A DNA stretch of 64,000 nt from Glandiceps talaboti (lineage: Eukaryota; Hemichordata; Enteropneusta; Spengelidae): positions 2,342,109-2,406,108 of the forward strand of contig NC_135567.1 in the NCBI RefSeq assembly GCF_964340395.1, given 5' to 3'. Shown here piece by piece: positions 13,221-28,550 of the stretch. The notes below the pieces were generated by a model, which made no database searches, was not told the origin of the DNA, and saw only the letters and a list, made by a program, of their open reading frames with translations. The translations under genes were made by a program, and so were the position numbers. The first letter of the stretch is position 1. Each line of letters opens with the position of its first letter.

Positions 13221-14799
13221 ATATAAATACTCACTGACTAGACTATTACCATAGACTTCAGTCTACACTTGTACACATATAAATACTCACTGACTAGACT
13301 ATTACCATAGACTTCAGTCTACACTTGTACACATAGAAATACTCACTGACTAGACTATTACCATAGACTTCACTAGTACACATAGAAATACTCACTGACT
13401 AGACTATTACCATAGACTTCAGTCTACACTAGTACACATATAAATACTCACTGACTAGACTATTACCATAGACTTCAGTCTACACTTGTACACATAGAAA
13501 TACTCACTGACTAGACTATTACCTTAGATTATAGTCTACACTTGTACACATAGAAATACTCACTGACTAGACTATTACCATAGACTTCAGTCTACACTTG
13601 TACACATAGAAATACTCACTGACTAGACTATTACCATAGACTTCAGTCTACACTTGTACACATAGAAATACTCACTGACTAGACTATTACCATAGACTTC
13701 AGTCTACACTTGTACACATAGAAATACTCACTGACCATACTATTACCATAGACTTCAGTCTACACTTGTACACATAGAAATACTCACTGACTAGACTATT
13801 ACCATAGACTTCAGTCTACTTTTGTACACATAGAAATACTCACTGACTAGACTATTACCATAGACTATAGTCTACACTTGTACACATAGAAATACTCACT
13901 GACTAGACTATTACCATAGACTTCAGTCTACACTAGTACACATAGAAATACTCACTGACTAGACTATTACCATAGTCTATAGTCTACACTTGTACACATA
14001 GAAATACTCACTGACTAGACTATTACCATAGACTTCAGTCTACACTTGTACACATAGAAATACTCACTGACTAGACTATTACCATAGACTTCAGTCTACA
14101 CTTGTACACATAGAAATACTCACTGACTAGACTATTACCATAGACGTCAGTCTACACTTGTACACATAGAAATACTCACTGACTAGACTATTACCATAGA
14201 CTTCAGTCTACACTTGTACACATATAAATACTCACTGACTAGACTATTACCTTAGACTTCAGTCTACACTTGTACACATAGAAATACTCACTGACTAGAC
14301 TATTACCATAGACTTCAGTCTACACTAGTACACATAGAAATACTCACTGACTAGACTATTACCATAGACTATAGTCTACACTTGTACACATAGAAATACT
14401 CACTGACTAGACTATTACCATAGACTTCAGTCTACACTTGTACACATAGAAATACTCACTGACTAGACTATTACCATAGACTTCAGTCTACACTTGTACA
14501 CATAGAAATACTCACTGACTAGACTATTACCATAGACTTCAGTCTACACTTGTACACATAGAAATACTCACTGACTAGGCTATTACCTTAGACTTCAGTC
14601 TACACTTGTACACATAGAAATACTCACTGACTAGACTATTACCATAGACTTCAGTCTACACTTGTACACATAGAAATACTCACTGACTAGACTATTACCA
14701 TAGACTTCAGTCTACACTTGTACATATAGAAATACTCACTGACTAGACTATTACCATAGACTTCAGTCTACACTTGTACACATAGAAATACTCACTGAC

Positions 14800-14822
14800 T
14801 AGACTATTACTATAGTCTACAC
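14800..14822 (+). repeat. Type II 7-bp deletion monomer (exemplar; 25 copies)
   Basis: ATTACTATAGTCTAC replaces ATTACCATAGAC followed by TATAGTCTAC: seven bases (CATAGAC) are missing between two AC dinucleotides, upstream of an AT core. No copy lies left of 14.8 kb. Copies near 14.8, 16.1, 17.6, 26.1, 28.2, 29.7, 31.9, 33.4, 35.8, 36.3, 39.4, 41.0 and 51.8 kb are followed by T12. Copies near 19.9, 21.0, 43.2, 44.4, 47.2, 49.8, 50.8, 54.8, 56.0, 59.0, 61.5 and 62.7 kb are followed by A12. These are two sub-lineages. Confidence 0.92.
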
Positions 14823-17339
14823 TTGTACACATAGAAATACTCACTGACTAGACTATTACCATAGACTTCAGTCTACACTTGTACACATAGAAATACTCAC
14901 TGACTAGACTATTACCTTAGACTATAGTCTACACTTGTACACATAGAAATACTCACTGACTAGACTATTACCATAGACTTCAGTCTACACTTGTACACAT
15001 AGAAATACTCACTGACTAGACTATTACCATAGACTTCAGTCTACACTTGTACACATAGAAATACTCACTGACTAGACTATTACCATAGACTTCACTAGTA
15101 CACATAGAAATACTCACTGACTAGACTATTACCATAGACTTCAGTCTACACTAGTACACATATAAATACTCACTGACTAGACTATAACCATAGACCATAG
15201 TCTACACTTGTACACATAGAAATACTCACTGACTAGACTATTACCATAGACTTCAGTCTACACTTGTACACATAGAAATACTGACTGACTAGACTATTAC
15301 CTTAGACTTCAGTCTACACTTGTACACATAGAAATACTCACTGACTAGACTATTACCTTAGACTATAGTCTACACTTGTACACATATAAATACTCACTGA
15401 CTAGACTATTACCATAGACTATAGTCTACACTTGTACACATAGAAATACTCACTGACTAGACTATTACCATAGACTTCAGTCTACACTTGTACACATAGA
15501 AATACTCATTGACTAGACTATTACCTTAGACTATAGTCTACACTTGTACACATAGAAATACTCACTGACTAGACTATTACCATAGACTTCAGTCTACACT
15601 TGTACACATAGAAATACTCACTGACTAGACTATTACCTTAGACTTCAGTCTACACTTGTACACATAGAAATACTCACTGACTAGACTATTACCATAGACT
15701 TCAGTCTACACTTGTACACATAGAAATACTCACTGACCATACTATTACCATAGACTTCAGTCTACACTTGTACACATAGAAATACTCACTGACTAGACTA
15801 TTACCATAGACTTCAGTCTACTTTTGTACACATATAAATACTCACTGACTAGACTATTACCATAGACTATAGTCTACACTTGTACACATAGAAATACTCA
15901 CTGACTAGACTATTACCATAGACTTCAGTCTACACTTGTACACATAGAAATACTCACTGACTAGACTATTACCATAGACTATAGTCTACACTTGTACACA
16001 TAGAAATACTCACTGACTAGACTATTACCATAGACTTCAGTCTACACTTGTACACATAGAAATACTCACTGACTAGACTATTACTATAGTCTACACTTGT
16101 ACACATAGAAATACTCACTGACTAGACTATTACCATAGACTTCAGTCTACACTTGTACACATAGAAATACTCACTGACTAGACTATTACCATAGACTTCA
16201 GTCTACACTTGTACACATAGAAATACTCACTGACTAGACTATTACCATAGACTTCACTAGTACACATAGAAATACTCACTGACTAGACTATTACCATAGA
16301 CTTCAGTCTACACTAGTACACATATAAATACTCACTTACTAGACTATTACCATAGACTTCAGTCTACACTTGTACACATAGAAATACTCACTGACTAGAC
16401 TATTACCTTAGACTATAGTCTACATTTGTACACATAGAAATACTCACTGACTAGACTATTACCATAGACTTCAGTCTACACTTGTACACATAGAAATACT
16501 CACTGACTAGACTATTACCATAGACTTCAGTCTACACTTGTACACATAGAAATACTCACTGACCATACTATTACCATAGACTTCAGTCTACACTTGTACA
16601 CATAGAAATACTCACTGACTAGACTATTACCATAGACTTCAGTCTACTTTTGTACACATATAAATACTCACTGACTAGACTATTACCATAGACTATAGTC
16701 TACACTTGTACACATAGAAATACTCACTGACTAGACTATTACCATAGACTTCAGTCTACACTAGTACACATAGAAATACTCACTGACTAGACTATTACCA
16801 TAGTCTATAGTCTACACTTGTACACATAGAAATACTCACTGACTAGACTATTACCATAGACTTCAGTCTACACTTGTACACATAGAAATACTCACTGACT
16901 AGACTATTACCATAGACTTCAGTCTACACTTGTACACATAGAAATACTCACTGACTAGACTATTACCATAGACTATAGTCTACACTTGTACACATAGAAA
17001 TACTCACTGACTAGACTATTACCATAGACTTCAGTCTACACTTGTACACATAGAAATACTCACTGACTAGACTATTACCATAGACTTCAGTCTACACTTG
17101 TACACATAGAAATACTCACTGACTAGACTATTACCATAGACTTCAGTCTACACTTGTACACATATAAATACTCACTGACTAGACTATTACCATAGACTAT
17201 AGTCTACACTTGTACACATAGAAATACTCACTGACTAGACTATTACCATAGACTTCAGTCTACACTTGTACACATAGAAATACTCACTGACTAGACTATT
17301 ACCATAGACTTCAGTCTACACTTGTACACATAGAAATAC

Positions 17340-17352
17340 TCACTGACTAGAC
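17340..17352 (+). repeat. 1-bp deletion marker TTACATAG (3 copies)
   Basis: ATTACCATAG loses one C. Copies are at about 17346, 40702 and 51530, which fit the 23.35-kb and 10.83-kb offsets of the segmental duplications. It is useful as a clean lineage marker because homoplasy at this site appears absent elsewhere. Confidence 0.88.
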
Positions 17353-17814
17353 TATTACATAGACTTCAGTCTACACTTGTACACATAGAAATACTCACTG
17401 ACTAGGCTATTACCTTAGACTTCAGTCTACACTTGTACACATAGAAATACTCACTGACTAGACTATTACCATAGACTTCAGTCTACACTTGTACACATAG
17501 AAATACTCACTGACTAGACTATTACCATAGACTTCAGTCTACACTTGTACATATAGAAATACTCACTGACTAGACTATTACCATAGACTTCAGTCTACAC
17601 TTGTACACATAGAAATACTCACTGACTAGACTATTACTATAGTCTACACTTGTACACATAGAAATACTCACTGACTAGACTATTACCATAGACTTCAGTC
17701 TACACTTGTACACATAGAAATACTCACTGACTAGACTATTACCTTAGACTATAGTCTACACTTGTACACATAGAAATACTCACTGACTAGACTATTACCA
17801 TAGACTTCAGTCTA

Positions 17815-17820
17815 CACGTG
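17815..17820. other. CACGTG created by a private substitution
   Basis: CACTTG of the consensus (monomer 8-13) is CACGTG here through one T to G change. It is one of only about four CpG dinucleotides I found in the window (others near 4195, 14145 and 25782). CACGTG is the canonical E-box core, but a single private base change in satellite is most simply noise. Confidence 0.5.
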
Positions 17821-20800
17821 TACACATAGAAATACTCACTGACTAGACTATTACCATAGACTTCAGTCTACACTTGTACACATAGAAATACTCACTGACT
17901 AGACTATTACCATAGACTTCACTAGTACACATAGAAATACTCACTGACTAGACTATTACCATAGACTTCAGTCTACACTAGTACACATATAAATACTCAC
18001 TGACTAGACTATTACCATAGACTTCAGTCTACACTTGTACACATAGAAATACTCATTGACTAGACTATTACCTTAGACTATAGTCTACACTTGTACACAT
18101 AGAAATACTCACTGACTAGACTATTACCATAGACTTCAGTCTACACTGGTACACATAGAAATACTCACTGACTAGACTATTACCTTAGACTTCAGTCTAC
18201 ACTTGTACACATAGAAATACTCACTGACTAGACTATTACCATAGACTTCAGTCTACACTTGTACACATAGAAATACTCACTGACCATACTATTACCATAG
18301 ACTTCAGTCTACACTTGTACACATAGAAATACTCACTGACTAGACTATTACCATAGACTTCAGTCTACTTTTGTACACATATAAATACTCACTGACTAGA
18401 CTATTACCATAGACTATAGTCTACACTTGTACACATAGAAATACTCACTGACTAGACTATTACCATAGACTTCAGTCTACACTTGTACACATAGAAATAC
18501 TCACTGACTAGACTATTACCATAGACTATAGTCTACACTTGTACACATAGAAATACTCACTGACTAGACTATTACCATAGACTTCAGTCTACACTTGTAC
18601 ACATAGAAATACTCACTGACTAGACTATTACCATAGACTTCAGTCTACACTTGTACACATAGAAATACTCACTGACTAGACTATTACCATAGACTTCAGT
18701 CTACACTTGTACACATATAAATACTCACTGACTAGACTATTACCATAGACTATAGTCTACACTTGTACACATAGAAATACTCACTGACTAGACTATTACC
18801 ATAGACTTCAGTCTACACTTGTACACATAGAAATACTCACTGACTAGACTATTACCATAGACTTCAGTCTACACTTGTACACATAGAAATACTCACTGAC
18901 TAGACTATTACCATAGACTTCAGTCTACACTTGTACACCTAGAAATACTCACTGACTAGGCTATTACCTTAGACTTCAGTCTACACTTGTACACATAGAA
19001 ATACTCACTGACTAGACTATTACCATAGACTTCAGTCTACACTTGTACACATAGAAATACTCACTGACTAGACTATTACCATAGACTTCAGTCTACACTT
19101 GTACACATAGAAATACTCACTGACTAGACTATTACCATAGACTTCAGTCTACACTTGTACACATAGAAATACTCACTGACTAGACTATTACCATAGACTT
19201 CAGTCTACACTTGTACACATAGAAATACTCACTGACTAGACTATTACCATAGACTTCAGTCTACACTTGTACACATAGAAATACTCACTGACTAGACTAT
19301 TACCATAGACTTCAGTCTACACTTGTACACATAGAAATACTCACTGACTAGACTATTACCTTAGACTATAGTCTACACTTGTACACATAGAAATACTCAC
19401 TGACTAGACTATTACCATAGACTTCAGTCTACACTTGTACACATAGAAATACTCACTGACTAGACTATTACCATAGACTTCAGTCTACACTTGTACACAT
19501 AGAAATACTCACTGACTAGACTATTACCATAGACTTCAGTCTACACTTGTACACATAGAAATACTCACTGACTAGACTATTACCATAGACTTCAGTCTAC
19601 ACTTGTACACATAGAAATACTCACTGACTAGACTATTACCTTAGACTATAGTCTACACTTGTACACATAGAAATACTCACTGACTAGACTATTACCATAG
19701 ACTTCAGTCTACACTTGTACACATAGAAATACTCACTGACTAGACTATTACCATAGACTTCAGTCTACACTTGTACACATAGAAATACTCACTGACTAGA
19801 CTATTACCATAGACTTCAGTCTACACTTGTACACATAGAAATACTCACTGACTAGACTATTACTATAGTCTACACTAGTACACATAGAAATACTCACTGA
19901 CTAGACTATTACCATAGACTTCAGTCTACACTAGTACACATATAAATACTCACTGACTAGACTATTATCATAGACTTCAGTCTACACTTGTACACATAGA
20001 AATACTCACTGACTAGACTATTACCTTAGACTATAGTCTACACTTGTACACATAGAAATACTCACTGACTAGACTATTACCATAGACTTCAGTCTACACT
20101 TGTACACATAGAAATACTCACTGACTAGACTATTACCATAGACTTCAGTCTACACTTGTACACATAGAAATACTCACTGACTAGACTATTACCATAGACT
20201 TCAGTCTACACTTGTACACATAGAAATACTCACTGACCATACTATTACCATAGACTTCAGTCTACACTTGTACACATAGAAATACTCACTGACTAGACTA
20301 TTACCATAGACTTCAGTCTACTTTTGTACACATATAAATACACACTGACTAGACTATTACCATAGACTATAGTCTACACTTGTACACATAGAAATACTCA
20401 CTGACTAGACTATTACCATAGACTTCAGTCTACACTTGTACACATAGAAATACTCACTGACTAGACTATTACCATAGACTATAGTCTACACTTGTACACA
20501 TAGAAATACTCACTGACTAGACTATTACCATAGACTTCAGTCTACACTTGTACACATAGAAATACTCACTGACTAGACTATTACCATAGACTTCAGTCTA
20601 CACTTGTACACATAGAAATACTCACTGACTAGACTATTACCATAGACTTCAGTCTACACTTGTACACATATAAATACTCACTGACTAGACTATTACCATA
20701 GACTATAGTCTACACTTGTACACATAGAAATACTCACTGACTAGACTATTACCATAGACTTCAGTCTACACTTGTACACATATAAATACTCACTGACTAG

Positions 20801-21750
20801 ACTATTACCATAGACTTCAGTCTACACTTGTACACATAGAAATACTCACTGACTAGACTATTACCATAGACTTCAGTCTACACTTGTACACATAGAAATA
20901 CTCACTGACTAGGCTATTACCTTAGACTTCAGTCTACACTTGTACACATAGAAATACTCACTGACTAGACTATTACCATAGACTTCAGTCTACACTTGTA
21001 CACATAGAAATACTCACTGACTAGACTATTACTATAGTCTACACTAGTACACATAGAAATACTCACTGACTAGACTATTACCTTAGACTTCAGTCTACAC
21101 TAGTACACATAGAAATACTCACTGACTAGACTATTACCATAGACTTCAGTCTACACTTGTACACATAGAAATACTCCCTGACTAGACTATTACCATAGAC
21201 TTCAGTCTACACTTGTACACATATAAATACTCACTGACTAGACTATTACCTTAGACTTCAGTCTACACTTGTACACATAGAAATACTCACTGACTAGACT
21301 ATTACCATAGACTTCAGTCTACACTTGTACACATAGAAATACTCACTGACTAGACTATTACCATAGACTTCAGTCTACACTAGTACACATATAAATACTC
21401 ACTGACTAGACTATTACCATAGACTATAGTCTACACTTGTACACATAGAAATACTCACTGACTAGACTATTACCATAGACTTCAGTCTACACTTGTACAC
21501 ATAGAAATACTCACTGACTAGACTATTACCATAGACTTCAGTCTACACTTGTACACATATAAATACTCACTGACTAGACTATTACCATAGACTTCAGTCT
21601 ACACTTGTACACATAAAAATACTCACTGACTAGACTATTACCATAGACCTCAGTCTACACTTGTACACATAGAAATACTCACTGACTAGACTATTACCAT
21701 AGACTTCAGTCTACACTTGTACACATAGAAATACTCACTGACTAGACTAT

Positions 21751-21760
21751 TACCAATTAG
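21751..21760 (+). repeat. 2-bp insertion marker ACCAATTAG (4 copies)
   Basis: The usual ACCATAG or ACCTTAG becomes ACCAATTAG, two bases longer. Copies begin at 21751, 45098, 55485 and 56716, always about 135 bp before the CTAGCTAG insertion. The pair defines the duplicated cassette of the right domain. Confidence 0.9.
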
Positions 21761-21880
21761 ACTTCAGTCTACACTTGTACACATATAAATACTCACTGAC
21801 TAGACTATTACCATAGACTTCAGTCTACACTTGTACACATAGAAATACTCACTGACTAGACTATTACCATAGACTTCAGT

Positions 21881-21895
21881 CTACACTAGCTAGTA
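21881..21895 (+). repeat. 4-bp insertion marker ACTAGCTAGT (4 copies)
   Basis: In an A12 monomer the ACTAGT palindrome is extended to ACTAGCTAGT, a tandem duplication of CTAG. Copies are near 21886, 45233, 55620 and 56851. All lie inside longer duplicates, so a single event followed by segmental copying explains them. Confidence 0.9.
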
Positions 21896-22489
21896 CACAT
21901 AGAAATACTCACTGACTAGACTATTACCATAGACTTCAGTCTACACTTGTACACATAGAAATACTCACTGACTAGTCTATTACCATAGACTTCAGTCTAC
22001 ACTTGTACACATAGAAATATTCACTGACTAGACTATTACCATAGACTTCAGTCTACACTTGTACACATAGAAATACTCACTGACTAGACTATTACCTTAG
22101 ACTTCAGTCTACACTAGTACACATAGAAATACTCACTGACTAGACTATTACCATAGACTTCATTCTACACTTGTACACATAGAAATACTCCCTGACTAGA
22201 CTATTACCATAGACTTCAGTCTACACTTGTACACATATAAATACTCACTGACTAGACTATTACCTTAGACTTCAGTCTACACTTGTACACATAGAAATAC
22301 TCACTGACTAGACTATTACCATAGACTTCAGTCTACACTTGTACACATATAAATACTCACTGACTAGACTATTACCATAGACTTCAGTCTACACTTGTAC
22401 ACATAGAAATACTCACTGACTAGACTATTACCATAGACTTCAGTCTACACTTGTACACATAGAAATACTCACTGACTAGACTATTACCA

Positions 22490-22660
22490 TAGACTTCAGT
22501 TTACACTTGTACACATAGAAATACTCACTGACTAGACTATTACCATAGACTTCAGTTTACACTTGTACACATAGAAATACTCACTGACTAGACTATTACC
22601 ATAGACTTCAGTTTACACTTGTACACATAGAAATACTCACTGACTAGACTATTAATTACC
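22490..22660 (+). repeat. Cassette: three C5T monomers then ATTAATTACC (5 copies)
   Basis: Three successive monomers have CAGTTTAC in place of CAGTCTAC, followed by a unit with a 4-bp ATTA duplication (ATTAATTACC). The cassette occurs at about 22,490-22,660, 45,840-46,007, 48,245-48,412, 57,460-57,625 and 59,975-60,142. One copy has CATAGCCTT in the third monomer (48355). C5T breaks one arm of the junction dyad. The substitution in three neighbours implies local amplification of a single mutated monomer before the cassette was copied further. Confidence 0.88.
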
Positions 22661-22973
22661 ATAGACTTCAGTCTACACTTGTACACATAGAAATACTCAC
22701 TGACTAGAATATTACCATAGACTTCAGTCTACACTTGTACACATAGAAATACTCACTGACTAGACTATTACCATAGACTTCAGTCTACACTTGTACACAT
22801 AGAAATACTCACTGACTAGACTATTACCATAGACTTCAGTCTACACTTGTACACATAGAAATACTCACTGACTAGACTATTACCATAGACTTCAGTCTAC
22901 ACTTGTACACATAGAAATACTCACTGACTAGACTATTACCATAGACTTCAGTCTACACTTGTACACATAGAAA

Positions 22974-25900
22974 TACTCACTGACTAGACTATTACCTTAG
23001 ACTTCAGTCTACACTTGTACACATATAAATACTCACTGACTAGACTATTACCATAGACTACAGTCTACACTTGTACACATAGAAATACTCACTGACTAGA
23101 CTATTACCATAGACTTCAGTCTACACTTGTACACATAGAAATACTCACTGACTAGACTATTACCATAGACTTCAGTCTACACTTGTACACATAGAAATAC
23201 TCACTGACTAGACTATTACCATAGACTTCAGTCTACACTTGTACACATATAAATACTCACTGACTAGACTATTACCTTAGACTTCAGTCTACACTTGTAC
23301 ACATAGAAATACTCACTGACTAGACTATTACCATAGACTTCAGTCTACACTTGCACACATAGAAATACTCACTGACTAGACTATTACCATAGACTTCAGT
23401 CTACACTTGTACACATAGAAATACTCACTGACTAGACTATTACCATAGACTTCAGTCTACACTTGTATACATAGAAATACTCACTGACTAGACTATTACC
23501 ATAGACTTCAGTCTACACTAGTACACATATAAATACTCACTGACTAGACTATTACCATAGACTATAGTCTACACTTGTACACATAGAAATACTCACTGAC
23601 TAGACTATTACCATAGACTTCAGTCTACACTTGTACACATAGAAATACTCACTGACTAGACTATTACCATAGACTTCAGTCTACACTTGTACACATAGAA
23701 ATACTCACTGACTAGACTATTACCATAGACTTCAGTCTACACTTGTACACATAGAAATACTCACTGACTAGACTATTAACATAGACTTCAGTCTACATTT
23801 GTACACATAGAAATACTCACTGACTAGACTATTACCTTAGACTATAGTCTACACTTGTACACATAGAAATACTCACTGACTAGACTATTACCATAGACTT
23901 CAGTCTACACTTGTACACATAGAAATACTCACTGACTAGACTATTACCATAGACTTCAGTCTACACTTGTACACATAGAAATACTCACTGACTAGACTAT
24001 TACCATAGACTTCAGTCTACACTAGTACACATATAAATACTCACTGACTAGACTATTACCATAGACTTCAGTCTACACTTGTACACATAGAAATACTCAC
24101 TGACTAGACTATTACCATAGACTTCAGTCTACACTTGTACACATAGAAATACTCACTGACCATACTATTACCATAGACTTCAGTCTACACTTGTACACAT
24201 AGAAATACTCACTGACTAGACTATTACCATAGACTTCAGTCTACACTTGTACACATATAAATACTCACTGACTAGACTATTACCATAGACCATAGTCTAC
24301 ACTTGTACACATAGAAATACTCACTGACTAGACTATTACCATAGACTTAAGTCTACACTTGTACACATAGTAATACTCACTGACTAGACTATTACCATAG
24401 ACTATAGTCTACACTTGTACACATAGAAATACTCACTGACTAGACTATTACCATAGACTTCAGTCTACACTTGTACACATAGAAATACTCACTGACTAGA
24501 CTATTACCATAGACTTCAGTCTACACTTGTACACATATAAATACTCACTGACTAGACTATTACCATAGACTTCAGTCTACACTTGTACACATATAAATAC
24601 TCACTGACTAGACTATTACCATAGACTTCAGTCTACACTTGTACACATAGAAATACTCACTGACTAGACTATTACCATAGACTTCACTAGTACACATAGA
24701 AATACTCACTGACTAGACTATTACCATAGACTTCAGTCTACACTAGTACACATATAAATACTCACTGACTAGACTATTACCATAGACTTCAGTCTACACT
24801 TGTACACATAGAAATACTCACTGACTAGACTATTACCTTAGACTATAGTCTACACTTGTACACATAGAAATACTCACTGACTAGACTATTACCATAGACT
24901 TCAGTCTACACTTGTACACATAGAAATACTCACTGACTAGACTATTACCATAGACTTCAGTCTACACTTGTACACATAGAAATACTCACTGACTAGACTA
25001 TTACCATAGACTTCAGTCTACACTTGTACACATAGAAATACTCACTGACCATACTATTACCATAGACTTCAGTCTACACTTGTACACATAGAAATACTCA
25101 CTGACTAGACTATTACCATAGACTTCAGTCTACTTTTGTACACATAGAAATACTCACTGACTAGACTATTACCATAGACTATAGTCTACACTTGTACACA
25201 TAGAAATACTCACTGACTAGACTATTACCATAGACTTCAGTCTACACTAGTACACATAGAAATACTCACTGACTAGACTATTACCATAGTCTATAGTCTA
25301 CACTTGTACACATAGAAATACTCACTGACTAGACTATTACCATAGACTTCAGTCTACACTTGTACACATAGAAATACTCACTGACTACACTATTACCATA
25401 GACTATAGTCTACACTTGTACACATAGAAATACTCACTGACTAGACTATTACCATAGACTTCAGTCTACACTTGTACACATAGAAATACTCACTGACTAG
25501 ACTATTACCATAGACTTCAGTCTACACTTGTACACATAGAAATACTCACTGACTAGACTATTACCATAGACTTCAGTCTACACTTGTACACATATAAATA
25601 CTCACTGACTAGACTATTACCATAGACTATAGTCTACACTTGTACACATAGAAATACTCACTGACTAGACTATTACCATAGACTTCAGTCTACACTTGTA
25701 CACATAGAAATACTCACTGACTAGACTATTACCATAGACTTCAGTCTACACTTGTACACATAGAAATACTCACTGACTAGACGATTACCATAGACTTCAG
25801 TCTACACTTGTACACATAGAAATACTCACTGACTAGGCTATTACCTTAGACTTCAGTCTACACTTGTACACATAGAAATACTCACTGACTAGACTATTAC

Positions 25901-26870
25901 CATAGACTTCAGTCTACACTTGTACACATAGAAATACTCACTGACTAGACTATTACCATAGACTTCAGTCTACACTTGTACATATAGAAATACTCACTGA
26001 CTAGACTATTACCATAGACTTCAGTCTACACTTGTACACATAGAAATACTCACTGACTAGACTATTACTATAGTCTACACTTGTACACATAGAAATACTC
26101 ACTGACTAGACTATTACCATAGACTTCAGTCTACACTTGTACACATAGAAATACTCACTGACTAGACTATTACCTTAGACTATAGTCTACACTTGTACAC
26201 ATAGAAATACTCACTGACTAGACTATTACCACAGACTTCAGTCTACACTTGTACACATAGAAATACTCACTGACTAGACTATTACCATAGACTTCAGTCT
26301 ACACTTGTACACATAGAAATACTCACTGACTAGACTATTACCATAGACTTCACTAGTACACATAGAAATACTCACTGACTAGACTATTACCATAGACTTC
26401 AGTCTACACTAGTACACATAACACATATAAATACTCACTGACTAGACTATAACCATAGACCATAGTCTACACTTGTACACATAGAAATACTCACTGACTA
26501 GACTATTACCATAGACTTCAGTCTACACTTGTACACATAGAAATACTGACTGACTAGACTATTACCTTAGACTTCAGTCTACACTTGTACACATAGAAAT
26601 ACTCACTGACTAGACTATTACCTTAGACTATAGTCTACACTTGTACACATATAAATACTCACTGACTAGACTATTACCATAGACTATAGTCTACACTTGT
26701 ACACATAGAAATACTCACTGACTAGACTATTACCATAGACTTCAGTCTACACTTGTACACATAGAAATACTCACTGACTAGACTATTACCTTAGACTATA
26801 GTCTACACTTGTACACATAGAAATACTCACTGACTAGACTATTACCATAGACTTCAGTCTACACTTGTAC
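22974..26870 (+). repeat. 3.9-kb mosaic block, copy of 9140-10700 joined to 11883-15600
   Basis: From 22,974 to about 24,530 the block matches 9,140-10,700 at offset 13,834, including the AC core at 23059 that the 11.9-kb copy lacks. From 23,197 it also matches 11,883 onward at offset 11,314, and only that match continues past 24,535. It is therefore a copy of a chimera or the product of exchange between the two related left blocks. It begins where the long 16.0-22.95 kb duplication stops. Confidence 0.8.
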
Positions 26871-28550
26871 ACATAGAAATACTCACTGACTAGACTATTA
26901 CCATAGACTTCAGTCTACACTTGTACACATAGAAATACTCACTGACTAGACTATTACCATAGACTTCACTAGTACACATAGAAATACTCACTGACTAGAC
27001 TATTACCATAGACTTCAGTCTACACTAGTACACATATAAATACTCACTGACTAGACTATTACCATAGACTTCAGTCTACACTTGTACACATAGAAATACT
27101 CACTGACTAGACTATTACCTTAGACTATAGTCTACACTTGTACACATAGAAATACTCACTGACTAGACTATTACCATAGACTTCAGTCTACACTTGTACA
27201 CATAGAAATACTCACTGACTAGACTATTACCATAGACTTCAGTCTACACTTGTACACATAGAAATACTCACTGACTAGACTATTACCATAGACTTCAGTC
27301 TACACTTGTACACATAGAAATACTCACTGACCATACTATTACCATAGACTTCAGTCTACACTTGTACACATAGAAATACTCACTGACTAGACTATTACCA
27401 TAGACTTCAGTCTACTTTTGTACACATATAAATACTCACTGACTAGACTATTACCATAGACTATAGTCTACACTTGTACACATAGAAATACTCACTGACT
27501 AGACTATTACCATAGACTTCAGTCTACACTAGTACACATAGAAATACTCACTGACTAGACTATTACCATAGTCTATAGTCTACACTTGTACACATAGAAA
27601 TACTCACTGACTAGACTATTACCATAGACTTCAGTCTACACTTGTACACATAGAAATACTCACTGACTAGACTATTACCATAGACTTCAGTCTACACTTG
27701 TACACATAGAAATACTCACTGACTAGACTATTACCATAGACTATAGTCTACACTTGTACACATAGAAATACTCACTGACTAGACTATTACCATAGACTTC
27801 AGTCTACACTTGTACACATAGAAATACTCACTGACTAGACTATTACCATAGACTTCAGTCTACACTTGTACACATAGAAATACTCACTGACTAGACTATT
27901 ACCATAGACTTCAGTCTACACTTGTACACATAGAAATACTCACTGACTAGGCTATTACCTTAGACTTCAGTCTACACTTGTACACATAGAAATACTCACT
28001 GACTAGACTATTACCATAGACTTCAGTCTACACTTGTACACATAGAAATACTCACTGACTAGACTATTACCATAGACTTCAGTCTACACTTGTACATATA
28101 GAAATACTCACTGACTAGACTATTACCATAGACTTCAGTCTACACTTGTACACATAGAAATACTCACTGACTAGACTATTACTATAGTCTACACTTGTAC
28201 ACATAGAAATACTCACTGACTAGACTATTACCATAGACTTCAGTCTACACTTGTACACATAGAAATACTCACTGACTAGACTATTACCTTAGACTATAGT
28301 CTACACTTGTACACATAGAAATACTCACTGACTAGACTATTACCATAGACTTCAGTCTACACTTGTACACATAGAAATACTCACTGACTAGACTATTACC
28401 ATAGACTTCAGTCTACACTTGTACACATAGAAATACTCACTGACTAGACTATTACCATAGACTTCACTAGTACACATAGAAATACTCACTGACTAGACTA
28501 TTACCATAGACTTCAGTCTACACTAGTACACATATAAATACTCACTGACT
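25600..28550 (+). repeat. 3-kb HOR block, left copy (repeated at 29261-32260)
   Basis: Markers align at offset 3,661 and then 3,654 bp across the 7-bp duplication: AGGCTATTACCTT 25831/29492, the single-base variant ACCACAGAC near 26229/29890, CTATAACC 26446/30100, GACCATAC 27330/30984, AGGC 27946/31600. After one extra monomer the offset is 3,710 (TACATATAG 28091/31801, type II 28180/31890, type I 28462/32172). Part of it (about 25.9-27.1 kb) also recurs at 28.0-29.2 kb with offset 2,114 then 2,107. Confidence 0.85.
26410..26430 (+). repeat. 7-bp tandem duplication (ACACATA) in one monomer
   Basis: At about 26,413-26,426 the segment ACACATA is present twice in direct succession inside an A12/TATAAAT monomer. 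The related copies near 15,160, 28,530, 30,080 and 33,800 have it once. It is the only 7-bp gain I found, against 48 losses of 7 bp elsewhere, and it fits simple replication slippage. Confidence 0.85.

Larger units (their letters stand above)
11883..15600 (+). repeat. 3.7-kb block, left copy (duplicated at 23197-26870)
   Basis: Markers align at offset 11,314 bp (TTGCACAC 12037/23351, ATTAACATAG 12461/23775, GACCATAC 12845/24159 and 13734/25048). After loss of one monomer in the right copy the offset is 11,258 (AGGCTATTACCTT 14573/25831, TACATATAG 14721/25979, type II deletion 14806/26064, type I deletion 15090/26348). After a 7-bp insertion it is 11,265 (CTATAACC 15181/26446, ACTGACTGAC near 15281/26546). 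The stepwise offsets are simple indel history. Confidence 0.85.
16020..22950 (+). repeat. 6.9-kb segmental duplication, left copy (duplicated at 39311-46297)
   Basis: Rare markers align with 39.3-46.3 kb at offset 23,291 before about 16,560 and 23,347 after it, a change of exactly one monomer. Pairs: type II deletion 16081/39372; CTCACTTACT 16331/39622; GACCATAC 16562/39909, 18283/41630 and 20236/43583; 1-bp deletion TTACATAG near 17347/40702; ACCAATTAG 21751/45098; CTAGCTAG 21886/45233; ATTAATTACC 22651/45998. Only scattered single-base differences separate the copies. The match fails near 22,950. Confidence 0.9.

Noticed and set aside
17815-17820. Functional E-box (CACGTG)
   Set aside because: It is a single private substitution in one monomer, not kept in any related HOR copy I could see.
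26400-26440. Transposon insertion or target-site duplication
   Set aside because: The 7-bp ACACATA duplication has no inserted sequence between its copies, so slippage is sufficient.
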